This document shows, piece after piece, positions 45,623-55,513 of a stretch of DNA of 64,000 nucleotides. The notes beneath the pieces were generated by a model. That model did not search any database. It had not been told where the DNA came from and was given only the letters and a program-made list of their open reading frames with translations. The stretch's first letter is position 1, and each line of letters opens with the position of its first letter. A program made the position numbers and the translations under genes. Source of the stretch: Schizochytrium sp. TIO01 (lineage: Eukaryota; Sar; Bigyra; Thraustochytrida; Thraustochytriidae); the NCBI GenBank assembly GCA_004764695.1, contig SMSO01000037.1, forward strand, positions 3,098,337-3,162,336, given 5' to 3'.

Positions 45623-45904
45623 TATGAGAATAAAGACCACAAAGGTCGGCAGGATCGATCAAGTTTCCATTTCCATATTTCCATGTCGGATTATCATCGG
45701 TGACAGCGCCACGAAAGGTGATGATGAAGATCGCGATTTCATTCCTTCGTTCGTCATTTATTGTCAGCTCAGTAACTAACTCGTCAGGCAGAGCCAGCCC
45801 TGGAGATGGTGCCAAACTGATGAAATAAAAGGTTCCCTGCCTTGGAGCATGGTGAAAAGTCTCCGGTGTCTTGTTGTATTGTATTGTTTGTCTTGTGGAC
45901 TTGT

Positions 45905-45970
45905 TGTCTCGTTTGCTTGTTTATTTGATTATTTGTTTGTTTATTTGTTTGTTTGTTTAGTTTGTTTGTC
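45905..45970. repeat. Degenerate (TTTG)n microsatellite
   Basis: A run of TTTG units with frequent TTTA and TTGA variants. It is the reverse-complement counterpart of the CAAA/AAAC arrays elsewhere in the window. Confidence 0.85.
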
Positions 45971-46300
45971 TTTACAGCGAGCAATTCTCGTTTCTAGTCG
46001 GTTCTAGATATTACCATAGGGTAGCAGTAGAGCTTAAAGCTGGTAACAATAGTATTCAATTATCTTTTTGTTAAATGTAAAATTAAAAGTGGTGATCACA
46101 AAGACTTTAAAACAAAACAAAATAAACAAAAAAATAGTAAGAAGAAACTAGAGAGTAAAAAGACTGAAAAAACCTTTGCGGGAAGATCGAAGCACAGAGA
46201 TCTTCATGCAATACCTTAGTTCGTAAAGTCGAGGACGGTCATCGCTGTCACCGTGCCAGCAGACCCAAAACTATTGATAGCGATCAGAAGGAACAATAAA

Positions 46301-47307
46301 ATGGAGGCGATTAAGAAACAGTGGACGCTGGCGTCCGACTCCAATGCGGTGGTCACGGTAAGTGCAGTGGAACTGAGACACAGAAAATCACACCTCCAAC
46401 GTTGATGATGGAATACGAAAAAGACTAACGCGAAGTATATGAACGTCACGATGATGGTATCTGGCATGTCCCGCTTCTTCTATAATGTCAACACGAAAAC
46501 TCACCTCTGGGCTTCTGACAAATCCTGTGAATTGACTATTTTCGTTTATAGGGATCTTCGATGGGCATTGGCCGTTCGTGTGTAGAGCAATTGCTCCATT
46601 TAGGTGTTGGCAAGGTTGTGGTAGTAGCTAGAAAAGTTGAAGAGGTTAATCGTGCCGTGGAAGAGCTGAGTGCTGCCTATGGTGAGGGACGCGTTCTAGG
46701 ACTTTCCACAGATCTTAGTACAAAAGAAGGGCGCTCCAAGATTGTGGATCTTGTCGAAAATGACTTTGGTGGAAAACTTGATATTCTCGTCAACAATGTT
46801 GGTACCAATGTTCGCAAGTCAATCGAGGATAGCACCGAGGAGGAGTACTCCCTGATGATCAACCTTAATATCACTTGTACGTTTGAACTTACCAAGGCGC
46901 TATCCAAAGCGCTCTGCTCGAGCAAGGCAAGTGTTGTGAACGTGGCCAGCATCGCTGGTGTTCAATCTTCTGGTACAGGTTGCATTTATGCGCTCACTAA
47001 GGGAGCTATCGTCCAGCTCACAAGAACTCTCTCGTGTGAATGGGCTCGCCGTGGCGTTCGTGTAAATTGTGTGTGCCCTTGGATGACCTACACGCCACTT
47101 CTTCGAGATGCTGTGAAGAAGGACCCTACACAAGTTCGCGAGGCGGAGTCTTGGACGCCTCTAGGACGCCTTGCCGAGCCCGAGGAACCTGCTGCCGTTG
47201 TGGCCTTTCTCTGCCTCCCAGCCAGTTCGTACATGACTGGCCAAATCCTCAATGTTGACGGAGGCCTTTCCACACAGGGATTTCAGGGCCCCTGTATTAC
47301 TAAATAA
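46301..47307 (+). CDS. Tropinone-reductase-like short-chain dehydrogenase (two exons)
   Basis: The gene has a small first exon, 46301-46357, a 194-bp GT-AG intron (46358-46551) and a second exon, 46552-47307, giving 270 residues. Joining the exons restores the cofactor loop: exon 1 ends in NAVVT and exon 2 begins GSSMGIGRS, together making the TGxxxGIG Rossmann motif. Without exon 1 the reading frame would begin inside that motif. Catalytic residues are Ser152 in NVAS, Tyr165 and Lys169 in YALTK. The [14 protein letters not shown] stretch and ending [10 protein letters not shown] are typical of plant-type tropinone-reductase-like SDRs. The enzyme should be an NAD(P)H-dependent oxidoreductase; the substrate is unknown and need not be tropinone. 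It is convergent with RAD50. Confidence 0.92.
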
Positions 47308-47604
47308 TCGAATGGTCAAGTCTTTGTTTATTTTGGTTTATAGTTTTTAACATGCAAACATATCAACATTCCTTCCATGAAAAACCGTCGCTATTTATAG
47401 TGTTCTTGATCCTTCAAAGTCTTTATCCTTGTTTCGAGATGATAATATGAAACGATAGACATGAAGTTAGCAAAATATATATAACATTTCGCCAAAACAT
47501 AGAGCTGATCAAAACATAGCAATTATAACTGGTTTTTTAAACATAATTTCAAGTATGGTTAAGATATGCAAAGATACTGTCTTGGCTGATAAATGGATAG
47601 ATAC

Positions 47605-50600
47605 CTAGCTAGCAACACTAAACTGATCATCCTCCACGAACATTTGCTCAATACGAGAGACAAATTTGTTGGTGCGAGCGTTCATGTGCCGCGTCACCTG
47701 ATAGTAATTAGCTTCCATGTCGAGGTTGTGTACATGCTGGGCAATACGATCAACAAAGTCTTGGTCGTGGGTAATCAGAATAAGCTGGAAGAAACGTGAA
47801 CCGCGGTGATGTCTCAGCACCTCAGCAAGCGCATTTGCCAGACCAATTTTGTTTGGTTCGTCCAAGTTCACCGTGGGTTCGTCAACACTCAAGATACCAC
47901 AATTAATACTAAAAGTCTCTGCAAGGGCCATGCGAATCACCAAAGCCGCCATCACACGCTGACCCGCAGAGCAGCGTCCACGCATATCCAATTGTGTGTC
48001 ACCCTTAGTCATGACCACACGGTAGTTATATGACCGGCGGTTAGCAGTGGTCTTGCCCTCGGATTTAATTTCAATTCTATCAATATCACCTCCACGATAC
48101 ATGACGCCCCATAGCTCAGCAATACGACGATTAATCTCCTCAATCTTCATTGAGTGGAATTGCATTAGTGCAACATCAAGTGCCTTGTAATACTTGTCGA
48201 GATCACTAGCTGCCATCTTCGTCGTTTCAGTCTCAATATAAGATTTTCGATAGCGCTCCTCAATCCTGTTGTACTCCTGACTACGTAATTGAGCCTCAAG
48301 GTTTTGTGCCTGGCGTTCGAGCTCGCTTTGCCGTGACGCAATACTTGCTTCTTGGCGTTCGAGTTTACGTCGCTTTTCTTCAAGAACTTCTTTCTGCTCT
48401 TTAGAAGCGTTCTCATCACCCAGAATGTCCATGAGTTCTTGCTTCAGCGAGTGACGCTCGTTCTTAAAGATCTGAAGGCTCTTGGTCTCTTCGTGGTATC
48501 GCGAAATTTCATCAATCTCATGGTTCAGCTTGTCAACACCTGCAATGACTCGTTGGAGCTCCTCAATCTCAGCAAGTTTATCCTGTTGGTGACAAGTTGC
48601 CCTTTTCACAGCTTCTTGCGCGATGGCTTGAGTCTCCTTGTTCGTACGCAGCTTCGCCTGGGTATCCTCAATCTTTTCCGGATCCATCTGTGCAAGCAGT
48701 GCTTGTGAGTTTGCCAAAGTTCTCTCCACAATAGCCTTGGCAGCCTCCAGACCCTTGAGATCTTTCTTGCGTTGCGCCTCGAGTGTGGCAAGAGCTGCTT
48801 CTTCCTTTCTGACCTCCTCAGCGCGTGTCATTTTATTCTTGTTTTCGCGGGAAATACGCTCGACAAGATCCTTCTTTTCATCAAGAATAGCCTTTCTGCG
48901 AGTTGAAAGCTCCTCCGATTTACGGGACTGCTCAAGCAGTTCCACACGACGTGTGCGCAACTCGGATACCTGTGCCTGAGCACGCTGCAAACGACTCTGT
49001 TTCCGTTGCCAGTCATCTTGTAGGCGTTCTTTCTCGGAACGCTTATTGGCGATATCAAGCTCAATCGTTTCCTTGCGCAACCTTGCCTGTTGAAGAGGAG
49101 ATTGCCCCGCGGTTGTGCGAGCAGCCTGTTCCGCCACGTCGCTTGTAAGTCCAAGATCTTTGGCCTGGGCTGTCAGGCGTAGGATAGACCCACAAGAGTC
49201 CAAGAGACTTTGCAAAGATGTTCGAGCTGCTACGGCCGGGTCGAGTTTCTGGCTACGATCGCGATCCTTTTCGGCCTCAAGTTTTTCCCGGAGTTGATTG
49301 CAATCACTTAAACCATCCTTTGCAATTTGCAAAGTTGCGGTTTCCTCGTCACGCTGCGACTCCAATTGCTTCTTCCGTTGAATGACAGGGTAAGCCTTTT
49401 CAAATTCGCTTTGCTCACGCTCGGCAGATTGTTTGTTCTTGAGAAGGTGGGCCTTTCTTGAGCCTTCACCATCTTCAGCAGATAGCTCTCGCTGCAGAAC
49501 GAGCATGCAACGAAAAAGATCAAAACCTTTCATATCTCGGTTGGCAGGAAAGTGCAGGTGAGCGCGGTCTGGGAACTTTTGTGATCTCCAGCTCAGATCC
49601 CGCGTGACATGACCATTAATACCATCAAATACAAGTTGAGGAGCCTTTTTCTGCAAAACCTCTTTGCGATGAGCAGAAATCTCCTCAGCCCAGTTATCGT
49701 CGATGCTCCGCAAGCAAGCTGGGCAAGCAAAGTCCCCGGCTGACTCATTGCGCTCCAAGTTTTCGAGCACAGAATTCAAGTAATCTCCGGCAGCCATGAA
49801 GTCATAGTATGATGTTTGAGCCACGTGAAGACGCTTGCTCAAGATCGTCCGAATCTCATCCGGCTCGATGCCTTGATTGTATAGCTCCTCAGCAGCACCT
49901 GAAAGAGATGGCATTGTTAAATTTTGCAATTCTGTAGAAATATTTTCGAGGCGTGATTCTGCAGATTTCGCCTCCTGTTTAAGCTGAATAATCTTATGCT
50001 CCTCCTTTTGGATCTCCTGCTCCTTTTCCACCATTGATACCTCCATGGATTCAATATGCTGGTTCAGAGAATCCATTACACTTTCGCCGTGGTCTTGAGT
50101 GGATTGCGTAGCACTAGCAATGCTTTCGTGTTGGTCATCAACAGAAGACGCAATATCTTGATCGAGTTTGCTTAGCGCCGCACTTGACTCTTCGGGCATC
50201 TCTTCCTCAAAGCATAATGTGCTACGAATGTGGCGCTTGAGGTCGTCAACCAAATCGAGGTGTCGGCCACGCTCGTCGCGTGCGGAGGAAATAATGCGGC
50301 GGTAGTCTTGAATGCGATCATGTTGTTCTTCAAGTCGTTCAATCTCATCTGCGGCGATGCGGGCGTCACTGGTTAGGTTCAACATTGCACTGTCTATATC
50401 GCGAATAACAGTGCGCGGGTCATCGTTCTGCATATTAGCCTCTAGACTTTTGACTAATTCATTCTGTTGAGCGATTTGGTTATCGAGTTGGTCAACACGG
50501 GTCCCGGAAGATACATGGCTGCTATCGAGCTTATTCAGCTCATCCTGAATATCTTGCAACTGATTACCTTTATTGGACTCCTCCATTCGAAGATTCCGAA

Positions 50601-52044
50601 TCGCAGTTTCGATACTCGAGACTTGAGAGCGAGCCTCGGCAAGTTTGATCTGCAACTCATCACGCTGTGAATCAAGTGCATTTGTCTGTCGTTCCAAATC
50701 AGCATTGACTTCCTGGTTTCGTGAGCGAAGATAATTCATAGCCTCGTCAATCAGAGAACGACGATTGGTATCCCCAGCAGATGCGTTTGCTCGTGAGGAG
50801 TCTAGTGCAGACCTAACTCGTGTGGCAAGTTCCATGGCACCTTGTTTGACCAAAGCAACATCAAGCTCATGCATAAGGTTGGACTCACTTCTGGAATGCT
50901 GATTCTGTTGTTCTTCTAGCCTTGCAGCTTCATACTTGGCGGCATTTAAACTGTTTTCTGCAGACTTTAATGCTCGAGTGGCACTTTCGCTCTCGGTTTT
51001 CAGTTTCGAAAGTCTGCTATGGTGGTTCTTAACTTCGTTTCTGAGCTCCTCGCGCTTAGATGTCAGATCATCTTCTTCCTGGTAGTCCTCATGGTTCAAC
51101 TCAAACGTTCTCATGCGCTCGCGAAGATCTTTACACTGACGTTTCTTGGTGTCTAGAGCCACAAGGTTCTGGGTGTGTCGTTTTTGAATTTGATCTGCTC
51201 TATCAAACTTGTCTTGTAGACCTTGCAGTTCGTCTCTGACGCGAGTCAGCTCTTCGCCGACGGCAGCGAGATCGCTGTCGAGATTGTCTACTTTCTCCAG
51301 AACTTCATTTCGTTCGTCTGAGTACTTTGACGCCTGTTGTCGCTGCACCAGGAGTACGGCAGTGTTTTTTTCGGCGTCTTTATAGACATCCATGAGACGC
51401 TTTTTCTGTTTTTTAACCTCATCAAGAGCTTTGCTGTAACGCGTGCTGTCAAAGATATCATCAAACTTCTTCTTTAGCACTGAGCTTTCCTGCAACGGCC
51501 ATGATGAGTCTTCTTGGTGGCAAAAAATGACAGATTGCAGAATTGCCGAGCTAACGCCCATGAACATTGGCACCATGCGGTCCAGATCGGAGCACCTTCC
51601 AGATATGGTTTCTTCATTACCAGTCCTCCTGTCCTTAATTTTGAGTAAGCCCTCCAGCTGCTTGAATTCCAACTTTGTCTTTCTCTGCGTCAGCTGCATC
51701 TTTCTCGATATGAAGTATGATCTTCGTTCTACCGCTCTTGTGTTCACAGCCAACTTAACCTCAGCCTTGACCTCCGTCAGGTTTGCCATTTGTGGGTCAT
51801 GTACAAAGCCTTGTCCATTGGCTACGCCCGGAGGCATCTGGCCTGTGGTCGCGAACTTAAGGCACTCAAGGACCGTCGTTTTACCTGCACCATTGTTGCC
51901 TGAGATCACCGTCAAAGGTTTGTCGAAGCGGATTACCTGCTCCTGCTCCGGCCCAAAGCTGCGGATGCCGCGGATTGCAAGCTTCGATAGCGTAGCGCCG
52001 CGAGGGCCTGCGTTGCCACTGCCACCTGGCCCGTTTCCGTCCAT
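47605..52044 (-). CDS. RAD50: RAD50, DNA double-strand-break repair ATPase
   Basis: The 1479-residue intronless protein is the SMC-like ATPase of the MRE11-RAD50-NBS1 complex, which senses, tethers and processes double-strand breaks in the nucleus. Walker A GNNGAGKTT is at 49-57 and the Q-loop region includes SVIFCHQEDSSWPLQE. Long heptad coiled coils flank the zinc hook C774-P-A-C777. The ABC signature is CSAGQ at 1358-1362, Walker B ends in SVDEPT near 1386-1391, and the switch histidine is in LITHD near 1426. All catalytic elements look intact. Length is slightly above that of human RAD50, within the family range. A long antisense frame at the 5' end is a shadow. A divergent 1-kb gap separates it from the LRR-NEL gene. 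Confidence 0.98.
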   Translation of the reverse strand: MDGNGPGGSGNAGPRGATLSKLAIRGIRSFGPEQEQVIRFDKPLTVISGNNGAGKTTVLECLKFATTGQMPPGVANGQGFVHDPQMANLTEVKAEVKLAVNTRAVERRSYFISRKMQLTQRKTKLEFKQLEGLLKIKDRRTGNEETISGRCSDLDRMVPMFMGVSSAILQSVIFCHQEDSSWPLQESSVLKKKFDDIFDSTRYSKALDEVKKQKKRLMDVYKDAEKNTAVLLVQRQQASKYSDERNEVLEKVDNLDSDLAAVGEELTRVRDELQGLQDKFDRADQIQKRHTQNLVALDTKKRQCKDLRERMRTFELNHEDYQEEDDLTSKREELRNEVKNHHSRLSKLKTESESATRALKSAENSLNAAKYEAARLEEQQNQHSRSESNLMHELDVALVKQGAMELATRVRSALDSSRANASAGDTNRRSLIDEAMNYLRSRNQEVNADLERQTNALDSQRDELQIKLAEARSQVSSIETAIRNLRMEESNKGNQLQDIQDELNKLDSSHVSSGTRVDQLDNQIAQQNELVKSLEANMQNDDPRTVIRDIDSAMLNLTSDARIAADEIERLEEQHDRIQDYRRIISSARDERGRHLDLVDDLKRHIRSTLCFEEEMPEESSAALSKLDQDIASSVDDQHESIASATQSTQDHGESVMDSLNQHIESMEVSMVEKEQEIQKEEHKIIQLKQEAKSAESRLENISTELQNLTMPSLSGAAEELYNQGIEPDEIRTILSKRLHVAQTSYYDFMAAGDYLNSVLENLERNESAGDFACPACLRSIDDNWAEEISAHRKEVLQKKAPQLVFDGINGHVTRDLSWRSQKFPDRAHLHFPANRDMKGFDLFRCMLVLQRELSAEDGEGSRKAHLLKNKQSAEREQSEFEKAYPVIQRKKQLESQRDEETATLQIAKDGLSDCNQLREKLEAEKDRDRSQKLDPAVAARTSLQSLLDSCGSILRLTAQAKDLGLTSDVAEQAARTTAGQSPLQQARLRKETIELDIANKRSEKERLQDDWQRKQSRLQRAQAQVSELRTRRVELLEQSRKSEELSTRRKAILDEKKDLVERISRENKNKMTRAEEVRKEEAALATLEAQRKKDLKGLEAAKAIVERTLANSQALLAQMDPEKIEDTQAKLRTNKETQAIAQEAVKRATCHQQDKLAEIEELQRVIAGVDKLNHEIDEISRYHEETKSLQIFKNERHSLKQELMDILGDENASKEQKEVLEEKRRKLERQEASIASRQSELERQAQNLEAQLRSQEYNRIEERYRKSYIETETTKMAASDLDKYYKALDVALMQFHSMKIEEINRRIAELWGVMYRGGDIDRIEIKSEGKTTANRRSYNYRVVMTKGDTQLDMRGRCSAGQRVMAALVIRMALAETFSINCGILSVDEPTVNLDEPNKIGLANALAEVLRHHRGSRFFQLILITHDQDFVDRIAQHVHNLDMEANYYQVTRHMNARTNKFVSRIEQMFVEDDQFSVAS

Positions 52045-53069
52045 CGCGCCGCCTGAGGTAGCCTCTCTCCAAAACCTGAGACCACCTATTTCGGATTTGT
52101 TTGCCTATGTAGGCGGAACCAATCTACGAATAATATGAGATATACTTCATTGATATGTTGTGAATGTGAGCGATCGATTACCTCAATGTTTTACGTACCA
52201 GTGCCTTACTGGTAGTTAGTCCTTTTGAGAACATTAATAAAGAATAAAAAAATGTTTTTTTCCTTGAATTTCTTATCATGAGATTTGAGAGCGCCTTCTC
52301 TCATGAGCCATTTCGTGACACAGATGATTTCGTCATGGATATTGGTTGAAGTCAAAATATCTACATGGAGGACAAGGCAGCCATATAAACGTGATTCAGT
52401 TTGCATCCGCATAATATATAACCCTTTCATCAGGCTATCAAGCTATGTAAGCCCAGTGCTCAGAAGATTAGCAAAACTCTAGATTAGCTCGTGAAAAGCT
52501 TGTAACACAGTGGGCTTTCCTTCGCTCAATATCCTAGGTTGAAGGTCGCGATTGATTAATCTATCTGGTGTTTGCTCTCCGACAAAATACATCTTTGAAG
52601 CTTGCGTGTCAGCCCTCAATGCCGTGCGTTTCCATCGTTCATCAGAATGTCTATCCCCAAACTATGATAGTAGAAAGGCTACTTCCTGAATTAGGATTAT
52701 TACCGACTTTGATGATCACCTGACCTTTAAAATGAGAATCTGTATGACTTCCTTGCACCAACAGTAGCTGCTTGCTCCATTCCTTCATGAACGAATTCAA
52801 GACTTGCAAAGCTCCCTTGGTTACCTGTTTTCCTAAAATTCTTTTTTAATTACAAATAGTACTACATTCATCATTAGAAGAGACCTGATTTTGTAGATTT
52901 AATAGTAGGTAAGTAGTCCTACCTAGGTGCGTAGTTGATAGATACCCTCTTTTTTTGTCAATTAAGGCAGCAGAACTAATCCACGTGCACGCAATTTAGC
53001 GCGACAACCTAGAAGGTCCTGTTACTCCTTAATCGGAGCTCCGGACTGGAATTGCGACTTAGGAGCAGC
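52045..53069. promoter_or_regulatory. Divergent upstream region, RAD50 / LRR-NEL gene
   Basis: This 1-kb region lies between divergent ATG codons, so both promoters should be here. It is AT-rich, with GTAGGTAAGTAGTCCTACCT, an imperfect inverted motif, near 52905-52924. No gene, repeat array or transposon remnant was recognised beside the LRR-NEL gene. Confidence 0.5.
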
Positions 53070-54773
53070 ATGTGGCTTTTCCGCCGCCGGGGTATCAGAG
53101 GAGATCCACGGCAGGCAGATCGTCCGCTGGAAGGCAACTCCAGCCTCATCAGCGCTGGAAATGTTACTAGTTACCCAACGCCTCAAGACAATATTGCAGT
53201 GGGCGTCTCCTGCGATGCAGATGATGACAACGGTGTAAATGATTCTGCTAGCGAGGACGGAATAGAGTATATTTGGCAAGCGGCGTCTGTACTGGTCGAT
53301 GGATTTTCGGTGCGAAATCTTCGTATTTGCAATTTGCCCGACCTTGAGGTCCTGCCCTCAAGACTCCATGTTCAGGCAAAACTTGAACTTATCAGGCTTC
53401 CTGCGCTTTGGGGGATTCCAGAGGATCTTAGCATTATGAGCCTCTCGGTGATCAACTGTGCTTCCTTTACTGCCATGCCTGATATGGTCTTTTACCATGA
53501 TCTACATCTTCAAGGACTTCCAGTTTTGCAAACCTTACCATCTGCTGTAGAGGTGGAAGGCAATGTCGTGTTGATAAATTTACCTGCTCTACAAGAATTA
53601 CCAGCATATCTTCATGTGCAAGGAAACCTATGTATTTACAACTGTCACGAACTTTGCACTCTGCCGGATGGTGTATGTGTCGACGGAGATATTGTTATTG
53701 AGAATTGTCCTAGGGTTACTACTTTGGCGATCTCGATGCTTGAAAGCCGTGGCGCAGTTCATCTGCGTGGGACCGGAATTACAGATGATGAAATTACACG
53801 TCTTCAAGGTCTTGCGCATCCAGCTTTACAATTTCTCTTGAGTGGAGATACCTTAGATTTATTTGAAACTCTAGAGGAAGCTGTCAATTTTTGGATATCA
53901 CTCGTGCAAGAAGCTGGACTGGACACCGACCCAAACATAGTAGAAAACCTTGAATCCTGTGTTGATGAAGCTTACTGTGACTCACTTTTACAGTTCCTGC
54001 ACAAGTTACGAACATGCAAAGAATATAGGCTGGAAGATCTGCGCTCGACGCTTGCTTTTCAAGTCGTAGAAGCTATTGAGCTCATTATTAGTGACGAAAT
54101 TGCACGTCCGCAAATTTTGCTGCAAATTTCAAACAGCGTAGACTCCTGTGGGGACCAAGTGGCATGGGCGCTGAATCAACTCAGCTTAGGCTCTTTGATT
54201 GCACACGCGCGGGGAGATAGGGAGGCTCTGCGAGAGCTGGGTTTACGAGTTATGCGCCTAGAAATAGTTCATGACCATGCAAGGAAGACTGTAGCTCGTA
54301 TTCATGGAGATAGTTTTTCAGAGGAGGTGGAGGTGTATCTTGGCTTTGAAATTGCACTGCGTGACCGCTTGAATCTACCTGTGACTGTCTCGGCCATGCT
54401 CTACCCGCGTTACGTGCAACAGCTTGCAGAAGTAAACTTTGAAGACGCTTCTGAAGCAGCTATGAACATAACAAGTGAAGATTTCGAGACATGGCTCTTG
54501 CATTGGGATGAGTGGCTCCGGCAAGATCGTCTTGAGACCTGCCAAAGCTTGCAATGGGAAGCTCTCCCTCTAAGTCGGCTCAGCGCAGATGACGACTTCC
54601 CGACAGATCTTTATGGCGATCCTGCAGTGCATCCTGTTCGATTAGGCTCGTTACAGACCCCGTGCGAGCTTGATGATCTAGTGGCTCATTGGGTGTCTAC
54701 TAGCCGAGATTTCAATAACTCTTTCTACTCTGTAGAAGACTTCCTGCGCAACTTGCAGCGGGTTTCAACGTAA
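53070..54773 (+). CDS. LRR-NEL protein: IpaH/SspH-like putative E3 ubiquitin ligase
   Basis: The intact 567-residue intronless protein starts at the ATG at 53070; an in-frame TTG six codons earlier is ignored. Residues about 84-237 form seven LPX-type leucine-rich repeats of 20-22 residues, with starts at 84, 105, 125, 145, 166, 187 and 208. The pattern is LxIxxLPxLxxLPxxLxV. Residues about 262-490 match the NEL domain of bacterial effectors IpaH, SspH and SlrP. It shows the catalytic C-x-D motif as CGDQVA (Cys360, Asp362) and the signature EEVEVYLGFEIALRDRLNLP (418-437). NEL enzymes pass ubiquitin through a Cys thioester, and the LRRs bind substrate and restrain activity. No signal peptide or membrane span is seen. 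A C-terminal extension of about 75 residues is unassigned. Family assignment is from remembered motifs; activity is inferred. Its eukaryotic neighbours and host-like base composition argue against contamination. Confidence 0.78.
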   Translation: MWLFRRRGIRGDPRQADRPLEGNSSLISAGNVTSYPTPQDNIAVGVSCDADDDNGVNDSASEDGIEYIWQAASVLVDGFSVRNLRICNLPDLEVLPSRLHVQAKLELIRLPALWGIPEDLSIMSLSVINCASFTAMPDMVFYHDLHLQGLPVLQTLPSAVEVEGNVVLINLPALQELPAYLHVQGNLCIYNCHELCTLPDGVCVDGDIVIENCPRVTTLAISMLESRGAVHLRGTGITDDEITRLQGLAHPALQFLLSGDTLDLFETLEEAVNFWISLVQEAGLDTDPNIVENLESCVDEAYCDSLLQFLHKLRTCKEYRLEDLRSTLAFQVVEAIELIISDEIARPQILLQISNSVDSCGDQVAWALNQLSLGSLIAHARGDREALRELGLRVMRLEIVHDHARKTVARIHGDSFSEEVEVYLGFEIALRDRLNLPVTVSAMLYPRYVQQLAEVNFEDASEAAMNITSEDFETWLLHWDEWLRQDRLETCQSLQWEALPLSRLSADDDFPTDLYGDPAVHPVRLGSLQTPCELDDLVAHWVSTSRDFNNSFYSVEDFLRNLQRVST

Positions 54774-54976
54774 TCATACTGTTCAGTATATCTTTCAGTT
54801 GAACCACTGGCTGTAAAATATCAGCAACGTTTTCTGTCGTTAATCTCATTGTAAAGTAAGACAATATTTATTTGCATACGTTCCTGAAGCATCCTTCATT
54901 GGATATAAGTCAAATTGATTCTTCTTTTTAAAGTAGCACTACCAAGGGGGATAGACTTGCAACGCTTGCATCGAGC

Positions 54977-55513
54977 TTAATACATAACTTGCATTTGGTT
55001 TTCTTGGCGCTGGAGCTCATCAATGTGATTGTGTTGGCGTTGCAAAGCTTGGCCAAGGCTATTGTTGCGCTGTTCCCAAGGCTCCACATTCTCATGGCCG
55101 AGACGTTGCTTGATGGCGCGTTGTCGAGCTGCAGAAATGCCTCCAATCCACTGCTCTCGCTCCCCTGCAGAGCCCGCAGAGAACAAGTAGGTCTTACGCA
55201 CTGAAATGAGCCTGAATGCAAATGGAAGGACTTCGCCATCATCATCCACTTCATAGTCCGCCAGTTCTACAGTGAAATCCTCCAGATCAAGAGGCACACC
55301 CTTGGGACGCTTATGATTCTCAGAAGCGAACCTGTACAAGAACTTACCTCGAATCACAGCAAACCTGCGTTTGTATATGGTTCCAAAGCACGGCATTGTC
55401 TGAAATTTCAGTCCGCGTTTCAACAGGTATCCTTGAACCACGTTGTGGTCATCTCCTGGGACCGTTCCGAACCGATCGACATCAAGCGGGGCGAGCATCG
55501 GGTTTTGCCTCAA
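54977..55513 (-). CDS. Small PH-domain protein
   Basis: The 178-residue protein is essentially one pleckstrin-homology domain at residues about 24-131. It opens with VVQGYLLKRGLKFQTMPCFG, continues KRRFAVIRGKFLYRF and ends in a C-terminal helix with the invariant Trp (Trp122 in EREQWIGGI). The basic residues of the first strands (Lys32, Arg33, Lys36, Lys48, Arg49, Arg50) could bind phosphoinositides. The C-terminal 45 residues are Gln/Asn/Arg-rich and probably helical. No catalytic domain is attached, so a membrane-recruited adaptor role is plausible but unproven. It is convergent with the LRR-NEL gene, 203 bases apart. Confidence 0.85.
   Translation of the reverse strand: MRQNPMLAPLDVDRFGTVPGDDHNVVQGYLLKRGLKFQTMPCFGTIYKRRFAVIRGKFLYRFASENHKRPKGVPLDLEDFTVELADYEVDDDGEVLPFAFRLISVRKTYLFSAGSAGEREQWIGGISAARQRAIKQRLGHENVEPWEQRNNSLGQALQRQHNHIDELQRQENQMQVMY

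Larger units (their letters stand above)
43551..46300. other. Gene-poor, repeat-rich region
   Basis: I find no supportable gene. It contains a (TC)n run near 43946-43970, a long (ATAC)n array at 45515-45622 and a degenerate (TTTG)n stretch near 45905-45970. It also includes the 5' leader regions of ERV46/ERGIC3 and the SDR. Open frames of 80-150 residues here are repeat translations or overlap one another without domains. Confidence 0.55.

Noticed and set aside
45366..45815. Minus-strand frame with repeated Met-Tyr-Val-Cys
   Set aside because: It is a translation of the (ATAC)n microsatellite.
51443..52138. 231-residue plus-strand open frame over the RAD50 5' end
   Set aside because: It is antisense to the conserved Walker A region of RAD50 and has no recognisable domain.
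52045..53069. Mobile element beside the LRR-NEL gene that might explain transfer
   Set aside because: No transposase, terminal inverted repeats or target-site duplication could be seen in the flanks.
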